Of a stretch of 64,000 bases of DNA, positions 11,440 to 23,798 are shown piece by piece. The stretch lies in NCBI GenBank assembly GCA_013180625.2, contig SNVD02013746.1, positions 496,001 to 560,000 on the forward strand, read 5' to 3'. The notes below the pieces were generated by a model. That model was not told the DNA's origin. It saw only the letters and a list, made by a program, of their open reading frames with translations, and made no database searches. Made by a program: the position numbers and the translations under genes. This DNA is from Boswellia sacra. Its lineage: Eukaryota > Streptophyta > Magnoliopsida > Sapindales > Burseraceae. Position 1 is the first letter of the stretch. Every line of letters begins with the position of its first letter.

Positions 11440-12007
11440 CTGCACAGGAAGCCGAAGAATGGCATGGTTAATGTAGCTTGGTATAGATATCTTCCAATAA
11501 AATCAAACAATTTTAGCCATTAGTCCACCTAACACCATCCTTGTTTTTCTTTGCATGGTTTCAACAATGCATGAACTCGTTAAGGGTGCCATAAGTTAGT
11601 TAAAGCCAGAGGAGAGGACATCAAACATTTTAGGAGACAAAAATCCAACTTGGATCACAATATTAGGTGATTAATCTTGTTAGTCAATTCATGACTCATG
11701 GGCAACACTTCATTCAAGTTCTTACACATACATACATATATATATGCTATGCCCAAATCTAAAGTTAAAAACAGAAAAATTTTGTGAGATTCCAGACTGA
11801 TCAAAAGCGTCAGATGAAGATATGCAATCCCGATAAAAGCCGCAGTGCAGAGTACGACAGGAAAACAAAATGCAAGCAGATAAAATGTTTCAATCCCCCA
11901 AACTATCATACTCACACGTCCCAATCATCAGTTATTAAGGTAGAAATCTCAGAAAATAGTATTTGTCATAATGAAATGTAAAAGCATGTAGTGTTTCAGA
12001 TGCTTGG
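11440..12007. other. Intron remnant left of Copia-A
   Basis: This is the left part of the last intron of the thiol-lyase pseudogene. No coding or repeat feature was seen. Confidence 0.5.
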
Positions 12008-12199
12008 TGTTGAATATAGCTAGTTAGTAATCAGTTGTACACATTAGTTCCAAGTTAGCATTAGTTTGTTAATAGTCAATTCATGCAAGTCGCGTAAGTC
12101 ATGCCACTCATTCTTGTATAAATAATTTAGAGAGGTTGTAACAGTATATTATAGATAAACAGCAAAATCAATTTGATATTCAACTCTCTCATCTCTTCA
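12008..12199 (+). repeat. Copia-A 5' LTR
   Basis: TG...CA ends, 192 bp, containing TATAAATAA-type promoter sequence. Matches 48712-48903 over its full length. Confidence 0.93.
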
Positions 12200-12211
12200 T
12201 GGTATCAAAGC
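12200..12211 (+). promoter_or_regulatory. Copia-A primer binding site
   Basis: TGGTATCAAAGC directly after the LTR is a slightly decayed form of the common plant TGGTATCAGAGC site for initiator methionine tRNA. Confidence 0.85.
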
Positions 12212-12683
12212 TTTTCTTTGACTTGCGTCAATGGCGGATCCTATAACTCTTAAAGATCCTTCTTTTTCAATAGCTGATACAACAAATCTGATGGCTGCCT
12301 CTTCAATCTTGCAAGTATCTCAAGCTAATCAACTTCCACAGGTCAATTTTCCCGTAACTCTTCCTCTTTTGTCGTTAAAACTCAATAGTAGACAACTATA
12401 CTTTCTGGGGAATGCAAGTGTTATCTGGTGTGCGAGCTTTTGATTTAGAAGATTATCTTACTGGTTCTAAAGCATGTCCTCCGATGCATTTTGTTGAAAA
12501 AATCGCTAATGAATCTTCAACTGAGGTGAAAGAGATTGTTAATCGAGACTATCTGTTATGGAAACGAATTGATCAGCTTGTAATGAGTTGGCTTCTCTCT
12601 TTTATTTCTGAGATGATTTTTGGTCACACTCTTCGTTGTACAACTTTGCATGAGATCTATAAAATTTTCTATCAATTGTTTTT

Positions 12684-12805
12684 GGGAAAATTGAAAAAAT
12701 GGACAGAATTAGGGGCCCTTAGTGAAATTTGGACACGTCCTGAAAAATTTTCATGCAATAGACACTTTCTTAACAAAAAGATTAAAATACCCTTACCCTT
12801 ATGTA
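12684..12805 (+). repeat. MULE-1 left terminal inverted repeat
   Basis: Starts GGGAAAATTGAAAAAATGG and extends through the TAAAATACCCTTA region. It pairs with 21440-21563 with scattered mismatches. Confidence 0.9.
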
Positions 12806-13561
12806 ATTGAATTTAGAAAAAAAAAAGTAAACGAAACAAAGAAACCAAACATTCCTTCATATACATCATTGTCCGAAACAATCTTCAATAGTTGAAGCTC
12901 AGTAACAAGGTAAGAAAAACTTTCGTTAATCTCTCTCTAAATGGCATGAAAATTTCAGTAGGTTGTAATGTTTTGGTTATTTATTTTTTCGATAACTATC
13001 AACCACATTATGTAGCTTAAAATAGGGATATGTATATGAACTAAGGTTAAAAATAATGCTGTTTTTGTCAACATTTGCTGGAAATTGGCAGTCGTTGTGA
13101 GCAAATCTGGTATCGCAGTCGACAGGAAAGAAAACAAGATTTGTCGAGCGTCATCGAGTATCGAGGGGTTGTGTCGGATCGATTCTCAACATGTCGGATG
13201 GTCATGTCTAGTGTCTAGGGGTTGTGTCGAGTCTAGGATCGAGTGTCGTGTTAGTGCATCGAGTGGAGTGCCGAACGTAGTGAGTGTCAGATGTAAATTT
13301 CGTCGAGTTCGTGTGTTGAGCATACGTGTGTCATGTTAGTCGAGCGTCGGTCGTTGTGCATCGCGTGTCGAGATGGTTGTACAGTGTCGAGCGTTGAGCG
13401 TTTAGCGTCGAGTTTCGTCGAGCGCTTAGGCAAAAATGTCATTTTTGTGGCTTTTATAAGCAATTTCGTAATGACTTATTGTCCACGGATTTATATGATA
13501 TGTCTCTATGCAAGAAATGAAAACTTTACGCATACTTATTCTATACAATGGTTCCTAAACT
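12806..13561. repeat. MULE-1 left subterminal repeat array
   Basis: AT-rich to about 13080, then CG-rich with many GTCGAG, GTGTCGAG and CATGTCGGA words between 13085 and 13425. The same words occur in inverse orientation near the other end and in both related elements, so they are probably transposase-binding sites. No gene here. Confidence 0.75.
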
Positions 13562-16336
13562 ATACAAGAGAATGGTGGTTATTTATACACCGGTGAGAGG
13601 GCAAAGCTATTGATAATTCGTAGGTATGCTACCTATAATGAGTTGGTTGACTGTATTAGTACTAAAATGGGTTAGGATCTTCGTAAGCATAACATTAGTT
13701 TAGAGGTTCAATTTGCTTTTTAAGTGTTCCGCCAATGCCGACTCCTATTGAGACTGCAACAATGTTTATTTCTTTACACAACATTGTTTGGAGGACCAAC
13801 AGTCATATACACCATTAATTGTCAAAGTTGAAGATAAGGAGAAGTGAAGATAGATGTCAGGATCTGATGCAGTACATAGGTGATAAAGATCTTTTCATCC
13901 CTCTATGTTTCGCTCAGCAAGTGGAAGCAACCAATTAAGTGAGTCCACTCCTGTTTGTACACAATCACAATTGAATGATGACGTTGGCATTGAGTTTGAG
14001 CAGTATTTAAGGCATGCAGGGCATGAGTCAGTTGGGATCTTTGTTGACAATGAAGAAGGGGTGCCCCCATTGATGCCATCGAGATTGGTACGTCATCTTG
14101 ATAGCATTAGAGAGTTTGAGAGTTTAGGTAATATTGATGTTAATAATGCTAGTGATAATGTTAATGACGACGATGGTGATGATGAAGATTACGAAGATAA
14201 TGATGATGGTAGTGATGATATTAGTGAGCATGTTGACGATGACAATGATGATTGTACTATTTGTAATGAGAATGATGTTAAGGGTTTGGATGCTTTTATT
14301 ATTGATGGCTAGGATGTAGACAGTTCACATTTTGATAATGATGAACAGACGGAGATCTTGAATGATGTAAACCAGGATATGTCGTTTACCGTTCTTTCTC
14401 GAATTCACTCCGCACGTACTCGTCCACTATACAGTCATCAGCAAGATCTGGTATCGAATAATGAGCCGAGAATGGATGCAAATCGTAGACATGAAGAAGC
14501 TGATTTGGGCTCTGAGAATGACAGTCACCGAGCTAACACATTCATGTGGATGCCGCCTATTGTGCATTCATCATTCACAGATGGTGATGATGCTTCATCG
14601 TTTGTAGCTGACGGGATTGAGGTTAGGGTTGGGCAGATGTTTAACAGCAAAACGGAGCTTCGTGAGAAGTTATCGAATTTGGCATTAAGATGGAACTTTT
14701 AATTCAAGGTGAGGAACTCCAATGCAACAAGGTTTGAGGTTGTCTACAGTGCTGAATCTTGTAAATGGTGTTTACGTGTCATAAAGGTAGCCAATTCACA
14801 TTTCTTCCAAGTGAAAAAGTATAAAAGCCATCACACATGCTCCAGAGCCAGACTTCACCCAAATCATAAACAGGCAACTGCACATGTCATTGGCAAATAT
14901 ATTAAGAGCAAATTCGTTGAGGCATCGAGAATATATCGTCCAAAGGATATTATGTCTGATTTTTAGGAGTTATTGGGTGTTAATATCACATACAACAAGG
15001 CATGGAGGGCAAAGGAGGCAGCGTTGCAAGAACTTCACGGATCTCATGAGGAATCATTCACACTACTCCCTCAGTACATGTACATGATTGAGAAAGCAAA
15101 CTCGGGGATCAAAACTTCTTTAGAAACCGATGACAACAACCATTTTAGATACTTTTTCATGAGTATGGGGGCCTCTATTACTGGATTTGCATCATCAATT
15201 AGGCCAGTTATCGTAGTAGATAGTTCTTTTTTGAAAGGAAAATATAGAGGTATAATGTTTTTGGCTTCTTGTATGGATGGAAATAAACAAATATACCCCT
15301 TGGCATTTGGAGTTAGGCATTCTAAAAATGATGACTCGTGGAACTGGTTCATGAGACAGTTGCGTGATCATGTTGTACAAAATATCCAAGATATTGTTTT
15401 CATTTCTAACCGTCATCGTAGCATTAAACGAGCTATTATAGCAGTTTTTCCTCATGCACTGCATGGATTGTGCACTCATCATCTGAAGGGTAACTTGAAG
15501 GCAACGTTCAAGGATAAGACTTTGTTGGATATATACTACCGAGTTGCAAGGACATATCAATGTGCTGATTTCAACTAACGTATGCGACAAATTGAATCGT
15601 ATATGCCAACAGCAGTAACTTATCTTCGAGAGATTGGAGTCGAGAAATGAGCACGTTCACAGTTTTATGGTCGACAGTATAACATCATGACAACAAATAT
15701 AGCTGAGTCGATGAACAGCTGCCTACGATACCATCGATTCCTCCCAGTGACATTGTTAGCAGATTATTACCGGGTCAACTTGCAGTAATGATTCTATGAG
15801 CATCGACAGTTATTTGCTAACTCATAATTACATCTCTTGTCGTGGGCTAATAAGTTGATAGAGGAGCGTTTAAAGGAGGGAGAACGTATGAGGGTTAGTG
15901 GTATCTCTTTTACTATGTATAACGTTAGAGGCAACAACTGTGTTAGCATTGTCGACATGCACACTCGTACATGCACGTGCCGGGTGTTTGATCTTAACCA
16001 GCTTCTGTGTGCATATGTATTGTTGTTTGCAAACATATGAATCTACTGACGTGCCATGATTATTGTGCCCATTGGTATACGATTGAAACATTACTACATG
16101 CATATGCTCTGCCAGTTGTTCCTGTTGAAGTTAGTGAGGATTGGATGGTTCTTGAGGAGGTACGCAGCAGAGTGGTTCTACCACCAGTCATGAGGAGACC
16201 AGCCGCTCATCCTCGGAGAAATCAAATCCCTTCCATCGGTGAGTCTAGCTCGTCTCGAACTTGCGGGCGCTGTGGAAGTTTCGGACACAATCGTCAAACT
16301 TGCCGAAACCCAGTTCCACTTCATGACAGGGGATGA
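13562..16336 (+). pseudogene. MULE-1 mudrA-type transposase
   Basis: A Mutator transposase that would cut and join the element ends. Recognisable in order are an N-terminal YTGERAKLLIIRR domain, an acidic stretch (14130-14260, mostly Asp), the MuDR DNA-binding region (about 14600-14960), the MULE transposase core (14973-15578; VVDSSFLKGKYRG, then FISNRHRSI, then C-x2-H), a SWIM zinc finger near 15960-16012 and a C-terminal C-x2-C-x4-H-x4-C knuckle at about 16261-16302. Stops occur at 14310, 14700, 14964, 15576 and several more before 15837, with a 1-base deletion near 16023. The start codon has become ATA and the SWIM C-x-H is C-A-Y. The Asp of the usual ISDRH motif is Asn. Confidence 0.92.
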
Positions 16337-17034
16337 TGTCTACCATATTTATTCTAATTTGTGGCTTGTTCAAATTAATAACTTTCATATATGTGATTTT
16401 GTCATTGTATAAAACATTCATGTATGAAACATTTATTTATGTGCTTCTATCAATGTATGTAACATTAATGTATTAAACACGAATTTATGTGCTTTTTCAT
16501 TAAACTAAATATTCATGTATGAGATTCTCCCTTATGTGCTTTGTCCAGGTATAAAACATTTGATGCAACAACTCTCATTTGATGTCGTAGCCTAAGAATA
16601 CTTAGCTTAAAAAGTATTTATTAATTGTTTAGGTGACTATAACTCCAGAAGTAACATCAAAGAAGATCAACAGAGATGTGATCACGAAGCGCACTCGCCT
16701 TTACAAGGAGAAATACTTGGGTGAAAGAATTCTTGTATATGATGGGCATTAGTCTCGCTTTACGGCACTATATTAGACCCAAATTTATGTGCTTCGTCAA
16801 TGTATAAAACATACGTGTGTTGTGCCTAAACCATTCATGTATGAGTGCAATTGGATGAGGTACACGTATGTACTAATACAACTAGAAAAATATGTATTTA
16901 CAAGTTTTCGTACCACTATACATGAAAAACATGCGCGACTACACAAAAATATCACTATACAATAATGTGTAAATATCCACAAACCATCTACCCAAAAAAT
17001 GTGTAACTATACATAATATATACATGACATGAAA
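16337..17034. other. Spacer between the two convergent MULE-1 genes
   Basis: AT-rich, with repeated phrases of the type TTTATGTGCTT...GTATAAAACATT. It probably holds both 3' ends. It is shorter in MULE-2 (29242-29618). Confidence 0.6.
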
Positions 17035-20000
17035 TCATGGTACAGTCATGCTGGGATGCTGCTCAACCTCCGCTAAATCAACGTTGGCATGCCCAATTAT
17101 GGTCCGAACATCTGCTAACACAACATCAGCAATCCCTGTGGTGGCAGTAACATCGATAGGCACAACATCTGCAGGCGCTGTGAATGCCCTAACCTCGGCA
17201 AGCGCTATGACGTTCGTGGTGGCCTCCTCTGCCTGTGGATAAATGCGATTAACCTAAAGCTGTACCGCCATTCTCTCCCGCTGGCATTCATCCGTGAACG
17301 CCTTAATGGTTGTCAGTGGAAAGCCCCTCGCTAAGAACTCGATGTACTTCAAGCAGTACACGCCGCATGCTCCTCCCCCAGCCTCCTGCTGTGGCACCTC
17401 GGTCTCATCCTTGATACGCTTAATGTCGTATAGCATTGCGGGGTAGTCAGGAACACTATAAACATCCATTGACACCATATGAGATATCAGCTCAGCCAGG
17501 CATCAGATTGTCTCCCTAACTGTGTCTGTGAAACTATGCTCAACACATGAGTCATATATGACAACATCACGGCGAATCAAATCCACCTTGGCTGCCACCC
17601 AATGATCGTCGCCGATGTTAACAGGGACATGAAGCTGAAAAGGAAATTGACACCATGGAAATCGTTCATAACCTTTCAAAGAAAAAGGCACATACTAACT
17701 CTTAATATAAATGTACTCACCCTGTCCACATTGACCCATGGTCTTCCAACGAGAGGCATCTCTCCCAGGACAAACCGAACCATATCGGCCTCGTTCCCCT
17801 AGTTAATATCGTCCAGTCTATTCGAGTATTGTTTCCACAATGACTTCACTTTCAACTGCAATTTCATGAGTTCGGTTAGCGCATTAAAGAATCAAAAATT
17901 AACTATAAATTCAGATGTTTATGAAATACGTGCCTAGAAAGTAGTGTCCAGGAAAACAGACCTTTAGACACCACGTGCGGCCACAGTGCGAGCTCTACAA
18001 TATAGCATCCACAAGTAGCTATCCATGTGCTGAATACAATAATAGTTATTAATAATAATTCGAAATGTATATTGCAATATTGGAGGAGACGAGAAGGACT
18101 TAAACTATCTTAGATGCAAGCCGCTTTGACGGCCTAAGCAACGTCTTGAAAAACTTACGATCAGCAATGTAAATGCCCAAATCAATATCACCCTCTATGT
18201 CTCCCAACCATGCATCGAAGGCCTTGACATCAGCAATTGCTAGGGGGGCACCTGGGTCAAATAGTGGAACCCGAGTCCACAAGACGAGATCGTTGTCTAT
18301 ATCCTTGCAGGGCTGCTGATCTGGTCTCTCTGCAGACTGAACAATCGAGGCCATGTTAATCATCTGGGGCTTTCTCCTGTGGCTCAACAATTACCCTCTT
18401 ACTACTTGGTGGACTGACAAAGGGGCTTCGTTTATGCTTTCTCGGAAGTAGCCAGCAACCTCGGCGCGAAATGAAGCCCGTGGGAGGAGCATCAGTGGCA
18501 CAAACACTCATGTCCACGGGTTCAGGTTCAGTTGGCTGCTGACCTTCACCGACATCGGTTGAACCTCCATCCGAATCCTGTATTAAAGCAAACCTTAACG
18601 TCAGGTTAAGCATAGAAATCACAAAATCCGTTTAGTAACTTTTGCAATGTACTGTGTCAACGTATCCGAAGTGGCCACCCAATAGCACAACAGCCTTACA
18701 CAGAAAACTATTTCCTCTCTCATTTCCCTATTCTCCGCCCGTAACAATGCAAACTCATGCAGAACTGTGCTCTAGAACTCATCATGGACCGGTTGCGCCT
18801 GTATGTCATTATCAACAAACACCTTCATAAACCAACAGAGCAGCAAAAGTAAACGGATAAGAATACAAATGTAAATTCTTATTACATACCTTTGAGCTTG
18901 GACGAACACATGTACAGGAGGAAAAATGTCACGGTAGGTGGTCGCATGACCCGACGGAGGAATCGAATTGCCTGCAGGTTCATAGCTATCGAATGTCTCT
19001 GGCATAGGATTGATGGGGGTGCTCACTATGTCCATGTCTACCCCCACGTCAAGCCTATCGACTGGACTATGTCCAGCAGCATGACTTCTGGATGGATCCT
19101 CATGACCGTGACTCTCATACGCTGGATATGTAGGACAAACAGGGGAAGAAGGCGACGGAGAGCACATACAGACATCACATGCAAGACTGGATGTGTCTTT
19201 GGCTGGCCTCACCTCAGGTCTAATAGGGTAACTCTGACCACCAGGAGGTGGACTCTGACCACCAGGAGGTGAAGCTGATGGATCCTCTGTGGGAAGTGGC
19301 TCAATCCTCTCATTGGGCAATAATGGAGCATCCACAAATGTCGTCTAGACTACATGTGCACCTCTCCAAATGCCAACTACTTCAGCGAGCCTAATATACC
19401 AATGCATCCTCTGCTCCGCCTCATATGGCTCCAAAACAACGAGTGGATGAGCCTGCATCAACAAATAATCTATCAAATTAAACAATGATTCGCTGTGACC
19501 TTATGAACAAGAAAAGTTCATAAGACAGGGGAACCTTACATACCTGCCTCCTAACCAGCAGGATATCACGTTTAACGATGTTCTCTGACGGGGTCTTCTG
19601 TGTCTCACACCTCAATAAGCGCGGTATCCTCCCCTCTAAGTCCTTGCCCACTCGCCCATATGTCGTGCCAATGTATGGCACGGCCTCGTATAACCAAACC
19701 TGAACAACATAAGGGTTATTTAGTGACACTATGTATTTAAATTTGTATGCCAAAGCAAATAATAAACAAGTCAACATACTTGTTTTGCAGTACGTACCTA
19801 AATAGCGTATAGGCACCCTTTTAAGTTATATTTCTCTACCTGCTTTGCCTTCGCTTGGGCTCGCTTCTTATATTTTTCTCACCTCCTGTCCAAAGTGTTT
19901 GTCATTCCTTTAAGCTTCTTATCAAAAGACACCGAACCCCATGGATAATTGTTAAAATTATCCAGTGTGTTGACAAAATTCAACCACACAGGGGAGACAA

Positions 20001-20655
20001 GTCAACGTCGATCCCGTGCCATGAAAAAATGCTCTAGCACGTAGTACAAGGCCAACTTCACAACATCCTCATCTGGTATAGTTGACACATTCAATTTCTA
20101 AAGTCTCCTATAGAATTCCTTGAGCTTCACGTTCTCACCCTCGAAGTACGTATCCAACAAGAGGCACAGATTCAACACAATCGGTATTGGTGGTACCGTG
20201 GAAGCAAATCTCAATTCGGTGACCAGACCAAACTCGTGGGCAGAAAAACGAATCACTTTTCTTGCAAAGAATGAAAAAAAAATAAGATGCCAATAATGTA
20301 ACCAAAAAAAACTACAAATACCAGATGCTCAAAAATAAGATTTTTTAACTACATCGTATTTCAATACCATATTTTTACCTTCAATAAGGAACCACATCTC
20401 TTCATCATACCCCACTGTGTTAACCTCCTACAAAAACACATTGTGCATCAACTGAGATGGAAAGGATAGCTCCCTGTTTAAGATAAACCCAAAACATGTA
20501 TTATGAAGCATGTCTTTTTGCCTCGCACTCAAGTTCCCATGAATCCATTCAATACAGTCCAAACCTGTCAAGTTTGTGATCACCGCATGGTAGTGCTTAT
20601 CAAACGGTGTCTTCAGGGTGAAGGACAATCCAAATTCATTTGCCATTTGCTTCAA
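17035..20655 (-). pseudogene. MULE-1 DUF1985 plus ULP1-like C48 peptidase gene
   Basis: A multi-exon minus-strand gene. The N-terminal part, about 19980-20655 (EFGLSFTLKTPFDKHYHAV, then DCIEWIHGNLSARQKDML), fits the DUF1985 domain that often precedes plant transposon ULP1 domains. A middle acidic, proline-rich region lies at 18100-19335. The C-terminal SUMO-protease-like domain lies at 17254-17691 and shows the C48 triad: His in DDHW, Asp in IYDS, Gln in VPQQ and Cys in GACGVY. Such proteases cleave SUMO-type tags, though no target is shown here. A stop cuts the domain between Asp and Cys (TGA at 17501-17503), another (TAG) lies in the DUF1985 exon near 20426, and more lie in the middle part. 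Confidence 0.88.
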
Positions 20656-21439
20656 CCTACAAATATAAGGCCGTTATAGTTAAATATGATACAAAAAGGC
20701 AAAAAAACAAAGCCAAAACAAGCAACCTGCCAAAACGCTCGACACAACTCAACAAAACTCGATGCGCTAGATAGAGCTCGACAACATAAACCGACAAAAC
20801 TCCTATCGGATACCTAGGACCGACTATACGACTTTGTCGAATGTCGAATTATTCGAGTGTCGGATTATGCATCCGACACTCGACACAAGCTTTCATCCGA
20901 TATGTTGAGTGTCGGATACATGGTTCGAGACATCGATATGTCAGTTTTTACGAAATCGACACTCGATGTCTTCAAAAATATGTTGATATCGAGTATCAGT
21001 TGTGAATCTGACACAACTCGACACGTCAGTGTCGAGTTTCGAGATGTGTCGAGATAAAACTGACACTCACCATCGTCTACCTCGCGACAAAACCCGTCGA
21101 TTTTCACAGTTTTCATACACATCAAACCACAAAAATCACTTAATAACATTAGATTTATCCCTAAAAACGCAGAATAAGTTCACAAATCCGACAAAAACTC
21201 AAATCACTAATTAGGATTCCCAAAAAACTAAACCAAATCTAATGAAACAGAAAACAACCAAATAAATCACTAAAACTACGAAAAAACTTACGAATAAACG
21301 TACCTCAGTGTCGATACTTGCTTCTCTTTGCGTCGTCTTGCTTCTATCCTCAGAGGAAGCTCGTGTCGGTTTACGTTTCGAGCGATGTCGAGGGGTTTTG
21401 GAAATATATGTCTGAAGAGGGAAACAAGGCTTTGGGAAT
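20656..21439. repeat. MULE-1 right subterminal repeat array
   Basis: Between 20720 and 21080, CTCGACAC, CGACACTCGA and TCCGACA words recur in the inverse sense to the left array. The rest is AT-rich, with no gene. Confidence 0.75.
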
Positions 21440-21563
21440 AAATTGAATACATAAGGGTATTTTAGTCTTTTTGTCAAGAAAGTGTCTGTGGTATGAAAAT
21501 TTTTCAGGATGTGTCCAAATTTCACTAAGGGCCCCTAATTCTGTTCATTTTTTCAATTTTCCC
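21440..21563 (-). repeat. MULE-1 right terminal inverted repeat
   Basis: Ends TTTTTTCAATTTTCCC, the inverse of the left end, and is followed by the target duplication ATTGTTTTT. Confidence 0.9.
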
Positions 21564-22259
21564 ATTGTTTTTCACTGAGTCAAAAGCACGTGCACTTCGT
21601 CTTAATGGTTAATTGCAATCCACTAAGAAAGGCAATCTGAGTATTAATGAGTATTTCTTGAAAATGAAATCAATTGTGGATACACTTTCTGTAATTGGAA
21701 CTTTGATGACTGACGATGAATTATTGATTCATGTTCTTGATGGTGTTGGTACAGAATTTGATGCTATTTGAACTTGACATCTAGAATAGGGTCTATCTCT
21801 TTGCAAGAAGCTCAGTTCTAACTTCATAGTTATGAGCTACGACTACAAAATTTTGCTAATATGGTTTCTGTTGAACATTATGGTAGTGTTGCCAATTTTG
21901 CTAAGAAAAACCTCCAAGTCTTTTGGTCCTTTTAATTATAATACTCATAATTTTAATCCAGCAAAAGGAAGAGGCAGGGGAAGAAATAATGGAAGAGGCA
22001 AACCTGTTTGTCAATTGTGTTATAAACTAGGCCATATCGCTTTGGCTTGTTTTTAACGTTTCAATGTACACTTCCATGGTCCTCAATCATCCGGTCCCCA
22101 ATCATTTTCATAGTTTCAGCAATTTAACTCTCAGTCATTTAATCCTGGATCTATTTCATAGCAATCACAAACTCAAAATTATCAAGGGCAACAGTATGTT
22201 GCCTCACCTTCATCTGAGTCACAAATCAAATTATCAAGGACAAAAGAACTGTCAAGCCT

Positions 22260-22437
22260 ACATTGCCACCCCATCATCTATGTCAGATCCTTTATGGTAT
22301 ATGGATAGTGGTGCTGCTAACCATGTTACTTTTGATTTGGAGAATCTATCTCTGAATCCAATTACTGAGGTTTCTCTCAATTGATGGTTGGAAACGGTAC
22401 TTCTCTCCCAATCTCTCATATAGGTTCTACTACAATT
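22260..22437 (+). pseudogene. Copia-A protease fragment
   Basis: The reading LWYMDSGAANHVT shows the aspartic protease active-site triad DSG of copia polyproteins. A stop follows SLN at 22382. The LARD element is inserted at 22438, and the Copia-A frame resumes at about 45730. Confidence 0.85.
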
Positions 22438-23774
22438 TGATGATTGAGTTTTATACTCACAATTTAAGTATCTTTAAGCTTAATATTCTGTCAGTTTTCG
22501 GGTATTTTTGTTAGTTTTACGCACATTTTTTATTTGTGTGGGTTAAATAATGTAGGAGTATGAATGTGGAGAATTTGCAAACAAAAATATGGTAGTTTGA
22601 GCAATTACAATCAATATCGTCAAAATGAACCACTAACTTCTCAGATTTTTCTATACAGATCTACAATTGATCAGAGTTCATGTGATATCCCTTGAAAAGC
22701 TCTAGAAGTCTACTTTTTGAAGTAGTTTACGGTTCGTCAATCAGAGTTCTGTATAAAAAGTTATGTGTATTTTTGTATAAAAGGGTAAAATTGTAATTTT
22801 GTTGTATTGTGGGCACTATAATAGGTTTATAATTTTGTAGTTGGCCCTCTAAGTTCATTTTTGCCCCCAACCTATAAATAGGGCATTTTCCTTCATTTTG
22901 AGCCGTCTCTTGAGACGTCTCCCATTCCAGAGAAGAACTCTTCCTTCCCTAGTTTCTCTCCCCTCCTCTAGCAGTTGATACGATGGTTTTCGGTGTTGAA
23001 AGTTTATAGTTATCGGATTTGTCTCCAACAGTTTAGTTTTCTTCATTTTAATTATGTTTGTCGTGTGCATTTTTAATATGAATTAAGTTGTCTTCTAGGG
23101 TTAAGATGTAGTTGAATTATAATACTCTAGTTAATTGAATTTAATATATTGGTTATTTATTTCATAATTATTGAACAATTTAATTACATACTTAATGCTT
23201 ATGATTTTCTAATCAATTATTGTATGAACTAAGATGAGGATTGATACTGAGAAGTGATATCCACATAAATCCTTAATTATTTTGTCATAAATCAACATAA
23301 GATATAGAGATATGAATGTGGTTTGTACAATCTTATTTGATTTATTGTACTTAATAGGTATTAATAGTAAGTTAGATGAGAAAGAGATGTGATTCTAATT
23401 TATTAATTTATATTGCTATTTCTTAAGAAAAAATTACAATTAAATCAATGAAATCGATTAGCAACGATTAAGAATAAGATTGATATTATAGTTTTTAATA
23501 ACTGAGTGGATTAATCTCGATGAAATTGGAACTCTAGACGTTGTATTATTGTGTTTCGTTTTTAATATTTTTGTAATCATGTTCTTAGTGTTAATTTTAT
23601 TTCAATTGTTACTATTCAATTTTCTTACAAATCATATTTTAATTTTGTTTTTTATTTTAAATAAGAGTTAATAAAATTTCAATAATTAGTGATGATAGTC
23701 CTTGTAGGAACGATATTTGTACTTTCACTTTATTACTTGTAACAATTATATATACTTGCGGATTTTTTGTAACA
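22438..23774 (+). repeat. LARD 5' LTR
   Basis: Matches 44370-45726 from end to end with frequent substitutions and small indels. Contains TATAAATAGGGCATTTTCCTT, a likely core promoter. Confidence 0.9.
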
Positions 23775-23780
23775 AGTTTT

Positions 23781-23798
23781 TGATGTCACTGTCAGGGA
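23781..23798 (+). promoter_or_regulatory. LARD primer binding site, decayed
   Basis: TGATGTCACTGTCAGGGA sits six bases after the LTR. The differences from the tRNA-Asp site are transitions of the kind caused by deamination of methylated C. Confidence 0.65.

Larger units (their letters stand above)
12684..21563. mobile_element. MULE-1: Mutator-like transposon carrying transposase and ULP1-like protease genes
   Basis: The element is 8880 bp with terminal inverted repeats of about 120 bp that start GGGAAAATTGAAAAAATG. It is flanked by a perfect 9-bp target duplication ATTGTTTTT (12675-12683, 21564-21572), as expected for Mutator-like elements. Inside each end lies an array of GTCGAG/GTGTCGG repeats. 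A mudrA-type transposase on plus (13562-16336) converges on a DUF1985-ULP1 gene on minus (17035-20655). MULEs with ULP1-like genes are known from Arabidopsis (Kaonashi) and cucurbits; this is that general type. Both genes are broken. Confidence 0.95.
12231..22058 (+). pseudogene. Copia-A gag, split by MULE-1
   Basis: The gag-like frame starts MADPITLKDPSF and continues through YLTGSKACPP and LWKRIDQLVMSWLLSF to 12674. It resumes after MULE-1 at 21573 (FTESKARALRL) and runs to a zinc knuckle, C-x2-C-x4-H-x4-C, at about 22007-22055 behind a GRGRGRNNGRG stretch. Gag builds the particle and packages RNA. A frameshift lies near 12410, several stops lie in 21600-21900, and the frame ends at a TAA just after the knuckle. 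Confidence 0.85.

Noticed and set aside
13905..14312. Asp-rich open frame looks like an independent acidic protein
   Set aside because: It is in the same frame and order as the rest of the MULE-1 transposase and has a matching stretch in MULE-2, so it is the acidic linker of mudrA.
17048..17242. Plus-strand Ala/Thr/Ser-rich open frame in MULE-1
   Set aside because: It is the antisense of the ULP1 gene's C-terminal tail.
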